The translations under genes and the position numbers were made by a program. A stretch of DNA of 61,316 nt from a virus. Numbering within the stretch: the first letter of the stretch is position 1; the number at the start of each line of letters is the position of its first letter. Below the pieces are notes generated by a model, which searched no databases, had not been told where the DNA came from, and was given only the letters and a program-made list of their open reading frames with translations. Location: positions 1-61,316 of the IMG/VR virus record IMGVR_UViG_3300050119_000050, one strand, 5' to 3'. Positions 1-7,806 of this stretch are shown here, in pieces.

Positions 1-207
1 GTGGTGCTGTGCGTTGTCGCTAAGCTTTATCTCTGGGACAAGGTCATTGGCTCATTCGTCGGCTGCTCGCAAGCGGCGGCGGGAACGTGTGGCATGTTCA
101 CAACCGATCCGTTCGACGACAACGCGTGGAAGATTTTTGGCATGGTCATGGCCTTCTACTTCGTGTCCGAGTTGACGCTCGGCGTGACGAGGCTAGTTCG
201 CAAATGA
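1..207 (+). CDS. Small membrane protein, 5' end possibly cut by window
   Basis: The reading frame opens at the first base with GTG, so the true start may lie outside the window. At least 68 residues with two hydrophobic stretches: one near the N terminus (LCVVAKLYL) and one near residues 42-58 (KIFGMVMAFYFVSELTLGV). Its stop overlaps the ATG of the next gene (ATGA), the usual coupling in this genome. It sits in a run of small membrane or exported proteins that could be a lysis cassette, but no holin family is recognised. Confidence 0.6.
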   Translation: MVLCVVAKLYLWDKVIGSFVGCSQAAAGTCGMFTTDPFDDNAWKIFGMVMAFYFVSELTLGVTRLVRK

Positions 208-422
208 ATATGCTGTTGGTCATCGCAACTGCTTGCTTCCTGCTCTTCTGCCATGGTTCGTCCCATCGGCACGTGAAGCACGCGCGCCCGGTCGCCGACT
301 GCACCACGATCACTGCCGAGTGGGACGCCGATCACGCGTTCGACCGGGACACGTTTGTCAAGAGATACCCCGCTGATCAGCAGCACCGGGTTCTCGAATG
401 TTTAGACCAGCGGGGACTGTGA
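204..422 (+). CDS. Small exported protein with signal peptide
   Basis: 72 residues starting at the ATG that overlaps the preceding stop. Residues 1-15 (MNMLLVIATACFLLF) form a hydrophobic signal sequence or anchor followed by Cys and a His-rich region; the mature part contains two further Cys. No lipobox of classical form is present. Position between two membrane proteins would suit a spanin-like or lysis accessory role, which is inference only. Confidence 0.6.
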   Translation: MNMLLVIATACFLLFCHGSSHRHVKHARPVADCTTITAEWDADHAFDRDTFVKRYPADQQHRVLECLDQRGL

Positions 423-637
423 TGAGCGCGACAGTCGACGAGAGCACGCAACGCCTGATCGGTCAGATGAGCGCTAACATCGAAACGATCATGAAGAAGC
501 AAACGGAGTTGGAAGTGAAGCTCGACGCGGTTGTCGCGATGACTAACCGCTGGAAGGGCGCGACGACGATCCTGATCATGTTGGGCGGGTTCATCGGGTG
601 GGCAACTAACCTCCTCTTCAAGGGACACACCGGATGA
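422..637 (+). CDS. Tail-anchored coiled-coil membrane protein, holin/XhlA-like layout
   Basis: 71 residues from the ATG overlapping the previous stop by one base. Residues 1-45 are polar with heptad-like leucine/isoleucine/valine spacing (coiled coil), then RWKGATTILIMLGGFIGWAT forms one C-terminal membrane span. This layout, soluble coiled coil plus C-terminal anchor, is shared with XhlA-type lysis accessory proteins. Homology is not demonstrated. The stop overlaps the next start (ATGA). Confidence 0.6.
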   Translation: MSATVDESTQRLIGQMSANIETIMKKQTELEVKLDAVVAMTNRWKGATTILIMLGGFIGWATNLLFKGHTG

Positions 638-1113
638 ACGATCCATTCGCCAAGTTTTACGACAGCGGCACGTGGGGCTCCCTTGTCCTGAACGTCGTCT
701 CCGGGGCCGCGTTGCTTGTGGCTTCGGCATGGTTCGTCAACAACCTGATCAGCACGCGCGACATCGACATCCCGCCGCGCATCGTCAACAGCGTCGTGCT
801 CGAACCTACGATCATGTTGCCCGGCCACCCCTTCAGGGCTCACATCAATGTGACGCTCAACAAGCTCTGCCCTTACGAGGTCCACTGGTCGCTGGTGCGC
901 GCCACGGATAACGTTGAAGTCGTCAAGGTCATTGAGCCGATCAAGCAACCGCCTGCCGAGACCGGCACGCAAGAGCTTCCCGTTGTCGACCGCTACATTC
1001 CGAGTTCGACGGCTCCGGGAGATTATCAATACGTCTCCGAGGTCTATGATATCTGCGGCAAGGGACACACCTTCATCTCCGTCCGCAAAAATGTCGGGGT
1101 CAACATTCGCTGA
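634..1113 (+). CDS. Membrane-anchored protein with beta-rich exterior domain
   Basis: 159 residues. One transmembrane segment at about residues 16-40 (LVLNVVSGAALLVASAWFV), followed by an approximately 115-residue soluble domain with alternating hydrophobic residues and two Cys (near LNKLCPYEV and YDICGKG) that could form a disulfide, suggesting an Ig-like fold outside the membrane. No family recognised. Last gene of the coupled set 1-1113. Confidence 0.65.
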   Translation: MNDPFAKFYDSGTWGSLVLNVVSGAALLVASAWFVNNLISTRDIDIPPRIVNSVVLEPTIMLPGHPFRAHINVTLNKLCPYEVHWSLVRATDNVEVVKVIEPIKQPPAETGTQELPVVDRYIPSSTAPGDYQYVSEVYDICGKGHTFISVRKNVGVNIR

Positions 1114-1178
1114 TCGTCAGTAGCCGGAACGATTGCCTTGTGCTATCGTTGTCCCTCAGAATGGGAAGGGACGCCCCT

Positions 1179-1577
1179 ATGCTTCTTGAACATGAACTCG
1201 CTGCCATGGCAGAAGCCATCGCCGACCGCCTTGTCCCGAAACTCACCGCCATCATCCAGAAGGAAATGAAAGCCATGACCGATCAAGCCGTTCTCGATCT
1301 TACCGCAGCGACCGACGCCATCGTTGCGGAACTGACCACGCTCGTCACCGACCTTCAGGCCGACGCCAAGTCGCTGGCGTCCGCCGTCTCCGCCCAGCCG
1401 AACCTCGATCCGGCCATCGAAGCTCAGGTCGCCCGGCTCGTTTCCGGCACCACCGCCGCCAAGGCCGCCGTCGACGCCCTCGCTGTTCCGGCCAGCCCGC
1501 TGGCAAGCCCCAGCCCGGCCGCCACAGCGGCTGCCGCAGCGGCCCCGGTATCTGCGGCCCCTGCCCAGACCGCCTAA
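1179..1577 (+). CDS. Alanine-rich helical protein, unknown function
   Basis: 132 residues from ATG 1179, chosen because a GGAAGGGA ribosome binding site lies just upstream; an in-frame ATG at 1140 would have none. The first 110 residues are amphipathic helix (repeated AxxA, LTTLVTDLQADAKSL), the last 35 are a low-complexity Ala/Pro/Ser tail. Such layouts occur in phage virion accessory proteins. Followed by a strong terminator. Confidence 0.7.
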   Translation: MLLEHELAAMAEAIADRLVPKLTAIIQKEMKAMTDQAVLDLTAATDAIVAELTTLVTDLQADAKSLASAVSAQPNLDPAIEAQVARLVSGTTAAKAAVDALAVPASPLASPSPAATAAAAAAPVSAAPAQTA

Positions 1578-1621
1578 CCCAGCGCCACGCCAGCCCCGGG
1601 ACGGGGCTATCCACAAACAGA

Positions 1622-1655
1622 ACGGCCCTCGGGAGATCACTCCGGGGGCCGTTTG
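1622..1655. terminator. Rho-independent type terminator between convergent genes
   Basis: An 11-bp stem ACGGCCCTCGG/CCGGGGGCCGT (one GU pair) around a 9-base loop, followed on the plus strand by TTTG. It separates the rightward gene ending at 1577 from the leftward block ending at 1681 and can serve both directions. A smaller hairpin, AGCCCCG/CGGGGCT, lies just before it. Confidence 0.75.
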
Positions 1656-1680
1656 CTTGGCGAAGTCGAACGCTTTTCAA

Positions 1681-2022
1681 TCAGTCCGTCGTCGGGTCGC
1701 CTACGATTTCCGATACACGATCTTGTGATCCGAGCAGATCAAGACCAGAGAAGCGATCACCGATTGTTGGGCCTCGCGAGGGCATGATCACCGTGTTCGT
1801 CGACGCCGAGCGCGTCTCGTTGACGACACGGACCACGGCCTCACTCTCGGCCTTGGTGATATCGTGCAACGTCAACGTCAACTCCGCCGTCGTTGGCCGT
1901 TGCTGAAACATGCGAGACGATCCGTCGTAAGTGTTCACGCGGAGGAGGTCTTCGGTGACCGCCAGCGTCCATCGCACCAGATCGCTGCCGTCGCGTCCGC
2001 CTCGACCGCCTTCGTATCTCAC
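1681..2022 (-). CDS. Unknown protein with internal RFSGLDL motif
   Basis: 113 residues. Middle part is beta-rich (TLAVTEDLLRVNTYDG, ELTLTLHDITKAES). Near the C terminus it carries DRFSGLDLLG, a motif also found at the ends of three other proteins of this window (genes at 40633, 41296 and 44626), encoded with different codons. Last gene of the leftward block; its start overlaps the stop of the gene at 2019 (ATGA). Confidence 0.6.
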   Translation of the reverse strand: MRYEGGRGGRDGSDLVRWTLAVTEDLLRVNTYDGSSRMFQQRPTTAELTLTLHDITKAESEAVVRVVNETRSASTNTVIMPSRGPTIGDRFSGLDLLGSQDRVSEIVGDPTTD

Positions 2023-2255
2023 GACACGACCTCCGTCTTGAGCTTCAGGTATCGATCACGGGTCCGCCGGTTGTTACTGAGCTTCGGGTCCCATCCCAGA
2101 TCGAGCAGCCGACCCTCGCGCGACAGCGGCTGCATGGTCGCTCCGCAATAGATGAGCCTGCGGCGCTGGCGAGAATTGGCTTTGCGAGGACGCGAGAAAC
2201 CGCGCCAGCCTTTTGTGGGAGATGCGTCGAAGCCGCCGATCTTGAAGTTCGCCAT
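2019..2255 (-). CDS. Small basic protein, unknown
   Basis: 78 residues with a basic central stretch (SRQRRRL) and a basic C-terminal half, perhaps nucleic-acid binding. Coupled to the following gene by ATGA and placed one base after the upstream GNAT gene. No family recognised. Confidence 0.55.
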   Translation of the reverse strand: MANFKIGGFDASPTKGWRGFSRPRKANSRQRRRLIYCGATMQPLSREGRLLDLGWDPKLSNNRRTRDRYLKLKTEVVS

Positions 2256-2256
2256 T

Positions 2257-2724
2257 TTAGATGTCCACCCGTTGGAGAATTTTCAGCATCAAGTACCAGT
2301 CATTGCCGACGTGATGCAGCTTGAAGAACCCGAACTTGGAAAAGTAGTCCGGCTTCTGCGTGCAGAGCGTCACCATCTGGCCGTTCTGTTTCTTGATCTC
2401 GTTGAGCCGCCACTCGACCAGCGCTTTGCCGACGCCCAAACTTTGGTATGTCTGATGCACTGCGATCCAGATCAGATCGAACGTGCCCTTCATCAGCATC
2501 GACGGAGCGTAGGCCGCGAAACCAACAGGCATCGGCGTGAAGTCGCGCGAGAGTGGATCGCCGATGTCCATGATCCCGAAGACTGGCGAGTAGGGCCCCT
2601 TCTTGAAGCTCTCGATCATCTGAAGATGACAGCGGTCGGCGGCAGCGGGCCCCCAGTTGGTCATCGCCATATCGCAGCAGAAGTCTATGTCGGACCCAAG
2701 GGTCGGCTGACGCACGTACATCAC
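2257..2724 (-). CDS. GNAT-family N-acetyltransferase
   Basis: 155 residues. The acetyl-CoA binding motif A of the GNAT fold is seen as YQSLGVGKALV preceded by a hydrophobic strand (FDLIWIAVHQ), with the downstream strand MVTLCTQ and a Phe-rich C-terminal strand (KFGFFKLHH) as in family members. Substrate unknown; phage GNATs may modify host or virion proteins. The gene start overlaps the stop of the deoxyribosyltransferase gene, so both are co-translated. Confidence 0.75.
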   Translation of the reverse strand: MMYVRQPTLGSDIDFCCDMAMTNWGPAAADRCHLQMIESFKKGPYSPVFGIMDIGDPLSRDFTPMPVGFAAYAPSMLMKGTFDLIWIAVHQTYQSLGVGKALVEWRLNEIKKQNGQMVTLCTQKPDYFSKFGFFKLHHVGNDWYLMLKILQRVDI

Positions 2725-3347
2725 TTGTCCTCATGCGTGTAAACGGGCGTCGTGCGCGGCGGCGGCTCATAGGCGTTATCGAAGCCTATCGAAGGCTTGA
2801 CGAATACCGGATTGCAGTCGCCACGCGGCTCGTAGGGGCCGGGCTTGTCGAATGCCGGGATGTTGAAGGCGTCATCATCATCTGTGAACACACGCGGCGG
2901 GGTCATCAGTGGCTGATAGGGTTGCGCGCTCGGCCAGCGGTCGCGGATGTCCCGGTCAATCTGCTCGGCCAGTTCTTGCACCGACTTGAACGGCATCAGG
3001 ATCACGACATTGGCGCTCTCGGTCATCATCAGGTTGACGATGTCGACCTTGCCCACACGGAAGTCGGTGCGATAGACCATGGTGAACTTGTTCTTGGCGT
3101 AGCCGTAGCCTAGCTCCCAGCACGTGCCGCTGTCGCTGTTCGCGCCGTCGAGATTGCCGAGCACCATCTGGCACCAATCGATCCCGGCGACATCGGAACG
3201 GAAAATATTTCCGAGGTCCGTGTCGCTCTGGTCCTGCTCTTGCGGCAGGAAGACGTCATGACCGTACAGGCGAAGCTGTTCACACAGACGCCGGTTGAAC
3301 TCGATCTCGGCCGCAGTGAACAGCGGCCCGGCCATATAAATTCTCAT
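2721..3347 (-). CDS. Nucleoside 2-deoxyribosyltransferase-like protein
   Basis: 208 residues. The N-terminal MRIYMAGPLF and the central DSGTCWELGYGYA are family signatures of nucleoside 2-deoxyribosyltransferases (PF05014), which exchange the base of deoxyribonucleosides through a Glu nucleophile; the Glu of the WELGYA segment is present. The enzyme domain covers roughly residues 1-135; the remaining 70 residues are a Pro/Asp-rich tail of unknown use. With the MazZ-like, HD and MazG-like genes it forms a nucleotide-pool set. It could salvage bases or help make a modified nucleotide; the sequence does not say which. Confidence 0.8.
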   Translation of the reverse strand: MRIYMAGPLFTAAEIEFNRRLCEQLRLYGHDVFLPQEQDQSDTDLGNIFRSDVAGIDWCQMVLGNLDGANSDSGTCWELGYGYAKNKFTMVYRTDFRVGKVDIVNLMMTESANVVILMPFKSVQELAEQIDRDIRDRWPSAQPYQPLMTPPRVFTDDDDAFNIPAFDKPGPYEPRGDCNPVFVKPSIGFDNAYEPPPRTTPVYTHEDK

Positions 3348-3350
3348 CGG

Positions 3351-3692
3351 TCAATCTCCCAGTGCGCCATACGCGCCGACAGCGTGCCTGTCGCGCTCGG
3401 TTTTGTTTCTCCAGCGGCGCTTGCAGTGCGCCGGGTTGCAGTAGTACCAGCCCTTGTGGACATGGAAGTGGTGATCGTCAACACACTTCGTGCGTTTGTA
3501 ATACTGGATCGGCGTCTCATCGCGGTGACGTGGCGGCCGGTACGCCGTGAACAGTGTTGCCCGGCCTTGCGGCGTGTCGCGCGTGATCGATATCTGCACG
3601 CACTCGGTCCACTTCTTCATCTCGGCGCGCGTGACCCGCTTCCACCCGTCTCCGGGCGGACCGATCAGCGCTCTGATAATCTCAGTGGCCAT
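3351..3692 (-). CDS. Small protein with Cys/His cluster, unknown
   Basis: 113 residues from the ATG at 3692 that overlaps the upstream stop; an extension to 3755 would overrun that gene. Contains VDDHHFHVHKGWYYCNPAHC, a Cys/His-rich patch that may bind zinc. Operon with the deoxyribosyltransferase downstream. No family recognised. Confidence 0.6.
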   Translation of the reverse strand: MATEIIRALIGPPGDGWKRVTRAEMKKWTECVQISITRDTPQGRATLFTAYRPPRHRDETPIQYYKRTKCVDDHHFHVHKGWYYCNPAHCKRRWRNKTERDRHAVGAYGALGD

Positions 3693-4111
3693 CAGACCGG
3701 CCCCGTGCGACGCTTGCCGCGCTGATCCGTGCGCGCGTCTTCTTCGGAGCGCCACTCATGCACGGTGTAGGGGTCTTCACCGGGGCCATGCATCGGCACG
3801 AAGGGGCGGACCTCGTCGGGCCCGAACCGCAAGCTCTCGCCGAGTTCGTGGTTCATCGTGCGCAGGCACTGCTCGAATATCCACCGACGCCATGTCGCCT
3901 CGTTGTAGGTCGCGATGGGCACCGGGTGGTAGTGAGAGATGCGATAGTCGGGACTGTCGACGTCCGCGTCACCGTCGTAGTTGTCATTGGTCGTGAGCGT
4001 GATCACCAGACGCTTAGCGCCCTCCTCGTCGACAAGACGAAAGCTCCAGCCCGGCTTGCATTTGGTTTCAGCAACGATCCGGGCGAGCAGATCAAACGTG
4101 TCTTGGGACAT
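3692..4111 (-). CDS. Conserved phage-type protein, unknown function
   Basis: 139 residues. The segments RRWIFEQCLRTMNHELGESL and FVPMHGPGEDPYTVHEW resemble a conserved hypothetical family seen in many actinobacterial and proteobacterial phages; a function is not known to me. First gene of a leftward operon; its ATG follows the bases GTCCCCC, a leader also found before the genes at 9028 and 30878. Confidence 0.7.
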   Translation of the reverse strand: MSQDTFDLLARIVAETKCKPGWSFRLVDEEGAKRLVITLTTNDNYDGDADVDSPDYRISHYHPVPIATYNEATWRRWIFEQCLRTMNHELGESLRFGPDEVRPFVPMHGPGEDPYTVHEWRSEEDARTDQRGKRRTGPV

Positions 4112-4554
4112 GGGGGACTTTCGTGCCGCCGCCCGATCCGCATAGACGCGCTACGGATCGGGCGTTTAGAACTTCGAATGCCACAACGCGATGCGACACC
4201 CGCTCTAACGACCTCTGAATTGGGTTGACGTGGTAGGGAGCCCGGCTCCTACCACGCCCGGTCATTCTGTGACTTCCGGGAGGTCCTCTCGTTCTCAAAA
4301 ATATCTGTGTTGTGCGTTGGTTCTAAAGATGGCGTTGATTACATCGTCATGGCATCGCCTCCGGGGCTGTTGTTCGTGGTCCTTTCCTAGCCGAGGTCCG
4401 AAAGCCTGTCAACTAGAAAAACGCTCGTCGTGCGCGGGCAGAACTCTTCGTGGTTAAAAGCGTCCGGTTCACTAGGTCACGGAGAGATGGACCCGCACAC
4501 GACAAGACCCGCGCTTGGTAGCGCGGGCCCTGCATCATGTCAACAGCAATTCGG
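4112..4554. other. Non-coding control region with two perfect inverted repeats
   Basis: 443 bases without a convincing gene. It holds an 11-bp perfect inverted repeat 4130-4140/4154-4164 (CGCCCGATCCG) in what would be the leader of the gene at 4111, and a 9-bp one, 4229-4237/4248-4256 (CGTGGTAGG), plus a terminator hairpin near its right end. A promoter for the leftward operon should lie here but no clear -35/-10 pair was found. Confidence 0.55.
4508..4527 (-). terminator. Hairpin terminator downstream of metallophosphoesterase gene
   Basis: Perfect 8-bp stem CCCGCGCT/AGCGCGGG with a TGGT loop, followed on the minus strand by TCTTGTC, a weak U tract. It lies 27 bases after the stop of the leftward gene 4555-5685. 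Confidence 0.5.
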
Positions 4555-5685
4555 TCAGGCGGATTTGGGCTTCGTCGTGTCCCACGCCAGCCACGCTGAC
4601 GAGCCCTTCTTCACGCGCTCGCCTGCAGTGAGATCGATGCCACGCTGCACAGTGATCCCCCACTTCGGATGCACGAAAGCCAATGCCTGCTTCGGCGAGG
4701 CCGGACCGGCGCGCAGCAGCAGCCGCGCGTATTCGTTGTAGCCGATCAGCGATCCGTTGGCGAGCACCGGCACCGCATCACCGCGCGGGATGTAGGTGTG
4801 ATAGTGGCCGATGATCAGCGTGTCGAAGTCGCGACCGCACTGCGCTTCGGAGCGGCCGACCTTGATCGCGCCGCGCGCGATGGGGCCGAGCGCGCCGATG
4901 ATGCCGTCGCCGCCCTTGACGCCGAGCGTGTCACCGTGCGTGAGCATGAAGCGGTGCCCGTAAATGGCGAAGTGAGCGTCGACTTCGTTCGGCACGTGGA
5001 TCGTGACGCGCGGGTCTTTGGCATACCACTTCTCCAAGTTCTGATAGATCACCCACTCCCAGCTATCGAACACGCGGTTCTTCGCGCGTGGCTTCAGCGT
5101 GGTGCGTCCGTGATTGCCCGGCACGCACGGAACGAAGACCTTGCCGAACTTGGCGGCGAGCAACTCGATCAGGCCGATGATGTTCTCCTGCACTTCCATG
5201 ACCGACAGCGTCACCGGGCCGTCGTTGGTCTCTCGGAGATCGTCGTGGATCGCGCCCGTGATCATGTCACCAGCGAGACACAGAACGATGCCCGGGTAGT
5301 TCGGGTTCGTCATATGGTTGAAGCACAGATCGATGATCGTGCTCCCCATCAGCTTGACGCGCTTCTTCGCGATGGCGCGGTTGAAGGCGTTCATGCCGCC
5401 AACCTGATCCGGGTCGACCGTCTCGCCCCAGTGCCAGTCGGATGCGACGACGAGCGGGACCTCCATGAGATGTCCGGACTTCGAGACCGACGCATCGAGC
5501 CACTTCGGCGGCTCGCACGTGTAGGCGCTCAGGCCGAAGATGCTTTCGCGCAAGCTCTCCGCCGTGTCGTTGATCGTGGTGCGGGACCGGAGTTCTTTTT
5601 CGAGCGCTTTGATTTGGCTCTGCTTGCCCCGGATGATGTCGTTGGCGTCGTTGAGACGGTCGGCGTCTGTTTTCTGGTTAGGCAT
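4555..5685 (-). CDS. Calcineurin-like metallophosphoesterase
   Basis: 376 residues. Metal-binding motifs of the calcineurin-like phosphoesterase superfamily are all visible in order: DWH (in VASDWHWGE, near residue 83), GD (LAGDMI), GNHG (PGNHGR), H (LTHGD) and GHYH (IIGHYHTY). The first 40 residues are a charged coiled coil. Phage members act as nucleases or phosphodiesterases, sometimes as Mre11/SbcD-like DNA-end processors; the exact substrate cannot be read. Start at ATG 5685 has an AGGGA ribosome site. The upstream small gene overlaps it by 157 bases in another frame. Confidence 0.8.
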   Translation of the reverse strand: MPNQKTDADRLNDANDIIRGKQSQIKALEKELRSRTTINDTAESLRESIFGLSAYTCEPPKWLDASVSKSGHLMEVPLVVASDWHWGETVDPDQVGGMNAFNRAIAKKRVKLMGSTIIDLCFNHMTNPNYPGIVLCLAGDMITGAIHDDLRETNDGPVTLSVMEVQENIIGLIELLAAKFGKVFVPCVPGNHGRTTLKPRAKNRVFDSWEWVIYQNLEKWYAKDPRVTIHVPNEVDAHFAIYGHRFMLTHGDTLGVKGGDGIIGALGPIARGAIKVGRSEAQCGRDFDTLIIGHYHTYIPRGDAVPVLANGSLIGYNEYARLLLRAGPASPKQALAFVHPKWGITVQRGIDLTAGERVKKGSSAWLAWDTTKPKSA

Positions 5686-5840
5686 TTTCTATAGTCCCTG
5701 TCTGTTGCCCGCCCCTTCGGCGAGGATTGATAAACACGTTTGCGTGCGAGATACTTCGGTGACGCTTGATAGCGCTGCTTGGCCGCTCTGCCTTTCGGCG
5801 AGAGCCAATAGCGTTTCGACATTTCCTTTCTAGTCATCAT
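5529..5840 (-). CDS. Basic repeat protein overlapping the phosphoesterase gene
   Basis: 103 residues; the ATG at 5840 overlaps the upstream stop (ATGA), which supports its start. Residues 7-45 carry three copies of a basic repeat around SPKGRA, SPKYLARKR and SPKGRATDRD, typical of DNA-binding linker repeats beside HNH nucleases. The last 50 residues lie inside the phosphoesterase gene and read like a shadow, so the frame may really end earlier or be frameshifted. Treated as tentative. Confidence 0.4.
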   Translation of the reverse strand: MMTRKEMSKRYWLSPKGRAAKQRYQASPKYLARKRVYQSSPKGRATDRDYRKCLTRKQTPTVSTTPTTSSGASRAKSKRSKKNSGPAPRSTTRRRACAKASSA

Positions 5841-6226
5841 GCGCGAGGGGGAATTGTGAAATTGAGATACCGCAGACGGCGCTCCAGCCGCCGGAGAGTG
5901 GCGGCGCTCGGGGAGTGCTCAGGGAATTTTGTCTTGACGGCGGTCGCGACGTTTCGGTGTGCGTGTGGGCCGCCCCGCTTCAACAGCAGCGACATCGCGT
6001 AGGCGTGAGCGGTGCCGCGATTGCGGCGACCTCGGATCGGCATCTTCGTGTGGAGGTTTAGTTCGGAAGCCATCTTGCGGACCCAGTCACGCGATGTCTT
6101 CGAGTTGGGAAATTGCTCTTTGATCTTTTCGAGAATGTAGCTGTAGTCGTAACCGATGTTGCGCCCGTGGATGTCGGTGAAGTTGGTCTTGACGAAATAC
6201 CCCTTGGCAAATTCCTTGATCGTCAT
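5837..6226 (-). CDS. Small basic protein, possible DNA-binding
   Basis: 129 residues from ATG 6226, which has AAGGA nine bases upstream; the longer frame to 6367 lies inside the upstream nuclease gene. Contains SRDWVRKMASEL and SAATLRRLERRLRYL, both helical and basic, suggesting helix-turn-helix-like units. Follows the nuclease gene directly. No family recognised. Confidence 0.6.
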   Translation of the reverse strand: MTIKEFAKGYFVKTNFTDIHGRNIGYDYSYILEKIKEQFPNSKTSRDWVRKMASELNLHTKMPIRGRRNRGTAHAYAMSLLLKRGGPHAHRNVATAVKTKFPEHSPSAATLRRLERRLRYLNFTIPPRA

Positions 6227-6227
6227 C

Positions 6228-6665
6228 TTACCATCCTTCGCAGGCGCGGAGGAGGACTTCGGCGACGCTGGCATCGGGGTCGACAACGGAGAGATGCGCG
6301 AGGACGTGTTCCGTCGCGATGACCTCGTCGTAGTTACTGCCGGGGATGAGATAGAGTTTTGCAGCATGCGCCTCGCCTACCTGTATCAGGACCCAGTGGA
6401 TGCGGCTGCCAGCCGTCGTGCGTTCTCGGTGCCAGATCGACTGGCTCTCCCGCGTCTTCGACCGGATGACCGTCGTGGCTCGCGCCGGTCGGGCATTGGT
6501 CTTCAGTTCGATCCAACATTGATCGCCGTTGATGACACCCTCGACATCGGGGTTGCCATCACCAGCGTCGTTCTCGATCCGACAGAAGTGCGTGAGATGT
6601 CCGCACTTCCGCAGATGCTTGATGCCATTCCGGCACCGCTGCCATAGGGCGGTCTCACGTGCCAT
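6228..6665 (-). CDS. VRR-NUC-type PD-(D/E)XK nuclease
   Basis: 145 residues. The PD-(D/E)XK core is visible: an early Glu (RIENDAG), then GNPDVEGVINGDQCWIELK giving PD...ELK, followed by a helix with SIWHRERTTAG as in phage VRR-NUC proteins, which act on branched DNA such as Holliday junctions. Size fits the family (100-150 residues). Immediately follows the MazZ-like gene (start and stop share one base). Confidence 0.8.
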   Translation of the reverse strand: MARETALWQRCRNGIKHLRKCGHLTHFCRIENDAGDGNPDVEGVINGDQCWIELKTNARPARATTVIRSKTRESQSIWHRERTTAGSRIHWVLIQVGEAHAAKLYLIPGSNYDEVIATEHVLAHLSVVDPDASVAEVLLRACEGW

Positions 6666-7168
6666 TACGCGTTCGGTCGCTTGACACCGAGCGGGTTCTC
6701 GTTACGCCGCTCCTCCGCGATCTTCATCGCCTCCGCAACGGTGCGCTGCTTCGGCAACTCCGCCGGGGCCTGCTCGCCGTTGGGGCCGACGAGGGAATTG
6801 GTTTCCTTGAACGCACGTGCGTCGACGACACCACGGGGGAGCGTCAGGCCGTACTTGCGCTCCAGCACTTCCTGACAGAGCGCACCGGCTCGCCAGAACA
6901 GCGCGACCGCTTCGAGCGCGTCGCCGTCCATGCCGTCGTAGTTCGCGGCGTGGCGCATGATGCAGTCGGTGTGATCCATGCTCTTACCGCGTGCGTGGTG
7001 CAGCGGCTCGCCCGGGTTGTGCTTCTCGTTGCCCTTGAACGAATGCTCGGCCAGCGCGGCGATGGCGTCCGGGAAGTAGTCCATCACACCGGAGAAGATC
7101 GGCACGCGCTTGCGGCCCGCGCTGTCGAAACGATCAAGGTAGCGTTTGAAGCGAACTAATTCAGACAT
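6665..7168 (-). CDS. DUF5664 protein, MazZ-like dATP/dGTP diphosphohydrolase domain
   Basis: 167 residues from ATG 7168 with an AAAGGAAG ribosome site. Family signatures of the DUF5664/dATP-dGTP diphosphohydrolase N-terminal domain are clear: RVPIFSGVMDYFPDA, GNEKHNPG, LHHARGKSMDHTDCIMRH and a following helix with WRAGALCQE. MazZ of cyanophage S-2L, which belongs here, turns dGTP to dGMP for 2-aminoadenine genomes, but the domain is common in phages without that chemistry. No PurZ is seen in this window. Likely role: trimming the dNTP pool. Confidence 0.8.
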   Translation of the reverse strand: MSELVRFKRYLDRFDSAGRKRVPIFSGVMDYFPDAIAALAEHSFKGNEKHNPGEPLHHARGKSMDHTDCIMRHAANYDGMDGDALEAVALFWRAGALCQEVLERKYGLTLPRGVVDARAFKETNSLVGPNGEQAPAELPKQRTVAEAMKIAEERRNENPLGVKRPNA

Positions 7169-7184
7169 GGGTCTTCCTTTTGGT

Positions 7185-7445
7185 TTAGAGGTCGTTGACG
7201 ACGCACACAACTCGACCGAGACATATCGGGATGTCCCGTCCAATGATGCCTCGGCCACGCCCGATGTAGTCGATCAGGTTTGCAGCGTCCAAATCAGCAA
7301 GCCCTTCAGGGCTCACGAAAAAGAACGTTTGGCCTTCGCCGCGTTCGCCTAAGTGGTCGACAAGTCGCGAGGCTAAGCTGGCAACGGGGTCAGCGTCATT
7401 GGCGGGTCTGGTCTCAAAAATCGCGAAAGCTACAGACAAAGGCAT
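7185..7445 (-). CDS. Small protein, unknown
   Basis: 86 residues; ATG 7445 is preceded by GAAAGGAC at good spacing. Alternating hydrophobic segments (AFAIFET, TFFFVS, VVCVVNDL) suggest a small alpha/beta fold. Lies just upstream of the MazZ-like gene in the same operon. Confidence 0.65.
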   Translation of the reverse strand: MPLSVAFAIFETRPANDADPVASLASRLVDHLGERGEGQTFFFVSPEGLADLDAANLIDYIGRGRGIIGRDIPICLGRVVCVVNDL

Positions 7446-7487
7446 GGGTCGTCCTTTCGGTTCTGTCAGAAATTTGAGGTGAATTTC

Positions 7488-7742
7488 TTACGCGCGCTGA
7501 CCGCGCCGGACGGACGTCGCGAGAGTGCGGATGTCTTCGATCAGTCCGTCGCCGAAACCGAGCATCACGCCAGACGGCGCGGCTTGGATTTCATCATGCT
7601 GTTCGTCGGTGAGGTTGGGCTGCTCATGCATCGCTTCAATGTCATTGAGGACCTTGAAGAGGCTTTGAAGGGACTGGCCGGTCCGGTATAGCGCGAGGCC
7701 TTGGGCGTGGCGGGCTGGACTGATCGGCGGATGTCTCGACAT
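7488..7742 (-). CDS. Small helical protein, unknown
   Basis: 84 residues, mostly helical and acidic in the middle (NLTDEQHDEIQ). ATG 7742 has GGGAG nine bases upstream. It is the first gene behind the promoter at 7767-7795, directly after the tRNA-Ala terminator. Confidence 0.65.
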   Translation of the reverse strand: MSRHPPISPARHAQGLALYRTGQSLQSLFKVLNDIEAMHEQPNLTDEQHDEIQAAPSGVMLGFGDGLIEDIRTLATSVRRGQRA

Positions 7743-7766
7743 GCGGCACTCCCGGGTTGAGGCCGT

Positions 7767-7795
7767 TGCTTACCTGATCCCGGAGAGAATTGCAA
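7767..7795 (-). promoter_or_regulatory. Leftward promoter with CTCCGGGA in spacer
   Basis: Read on the minus strand: TTGCAA, 17 bases, TAAGCA. The spacer contains CTCCGGGA, resembling the CTCCGKGAG element in three other promoters (10865, 12619, 50620). A GTTAACC site lies three bases upstream of the -35 box. It would drive the gene at 7742. Confidence 0.6.
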
Positions 7796-7806
7796 TAGGG
7801 TTAACG

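Noticed and set aside
4669-5694. 341-residue rightward frame opposite the phosphoesterase
   Set aside because: Shadow frame rich in Arg/Val/Asp; no ribosome site or motifs.
6665-7168. Calling the genome a confirmed 2-aminoadenine genome
   Set aside because: PurZ is not in the window and DUF5664 alone is widespread.
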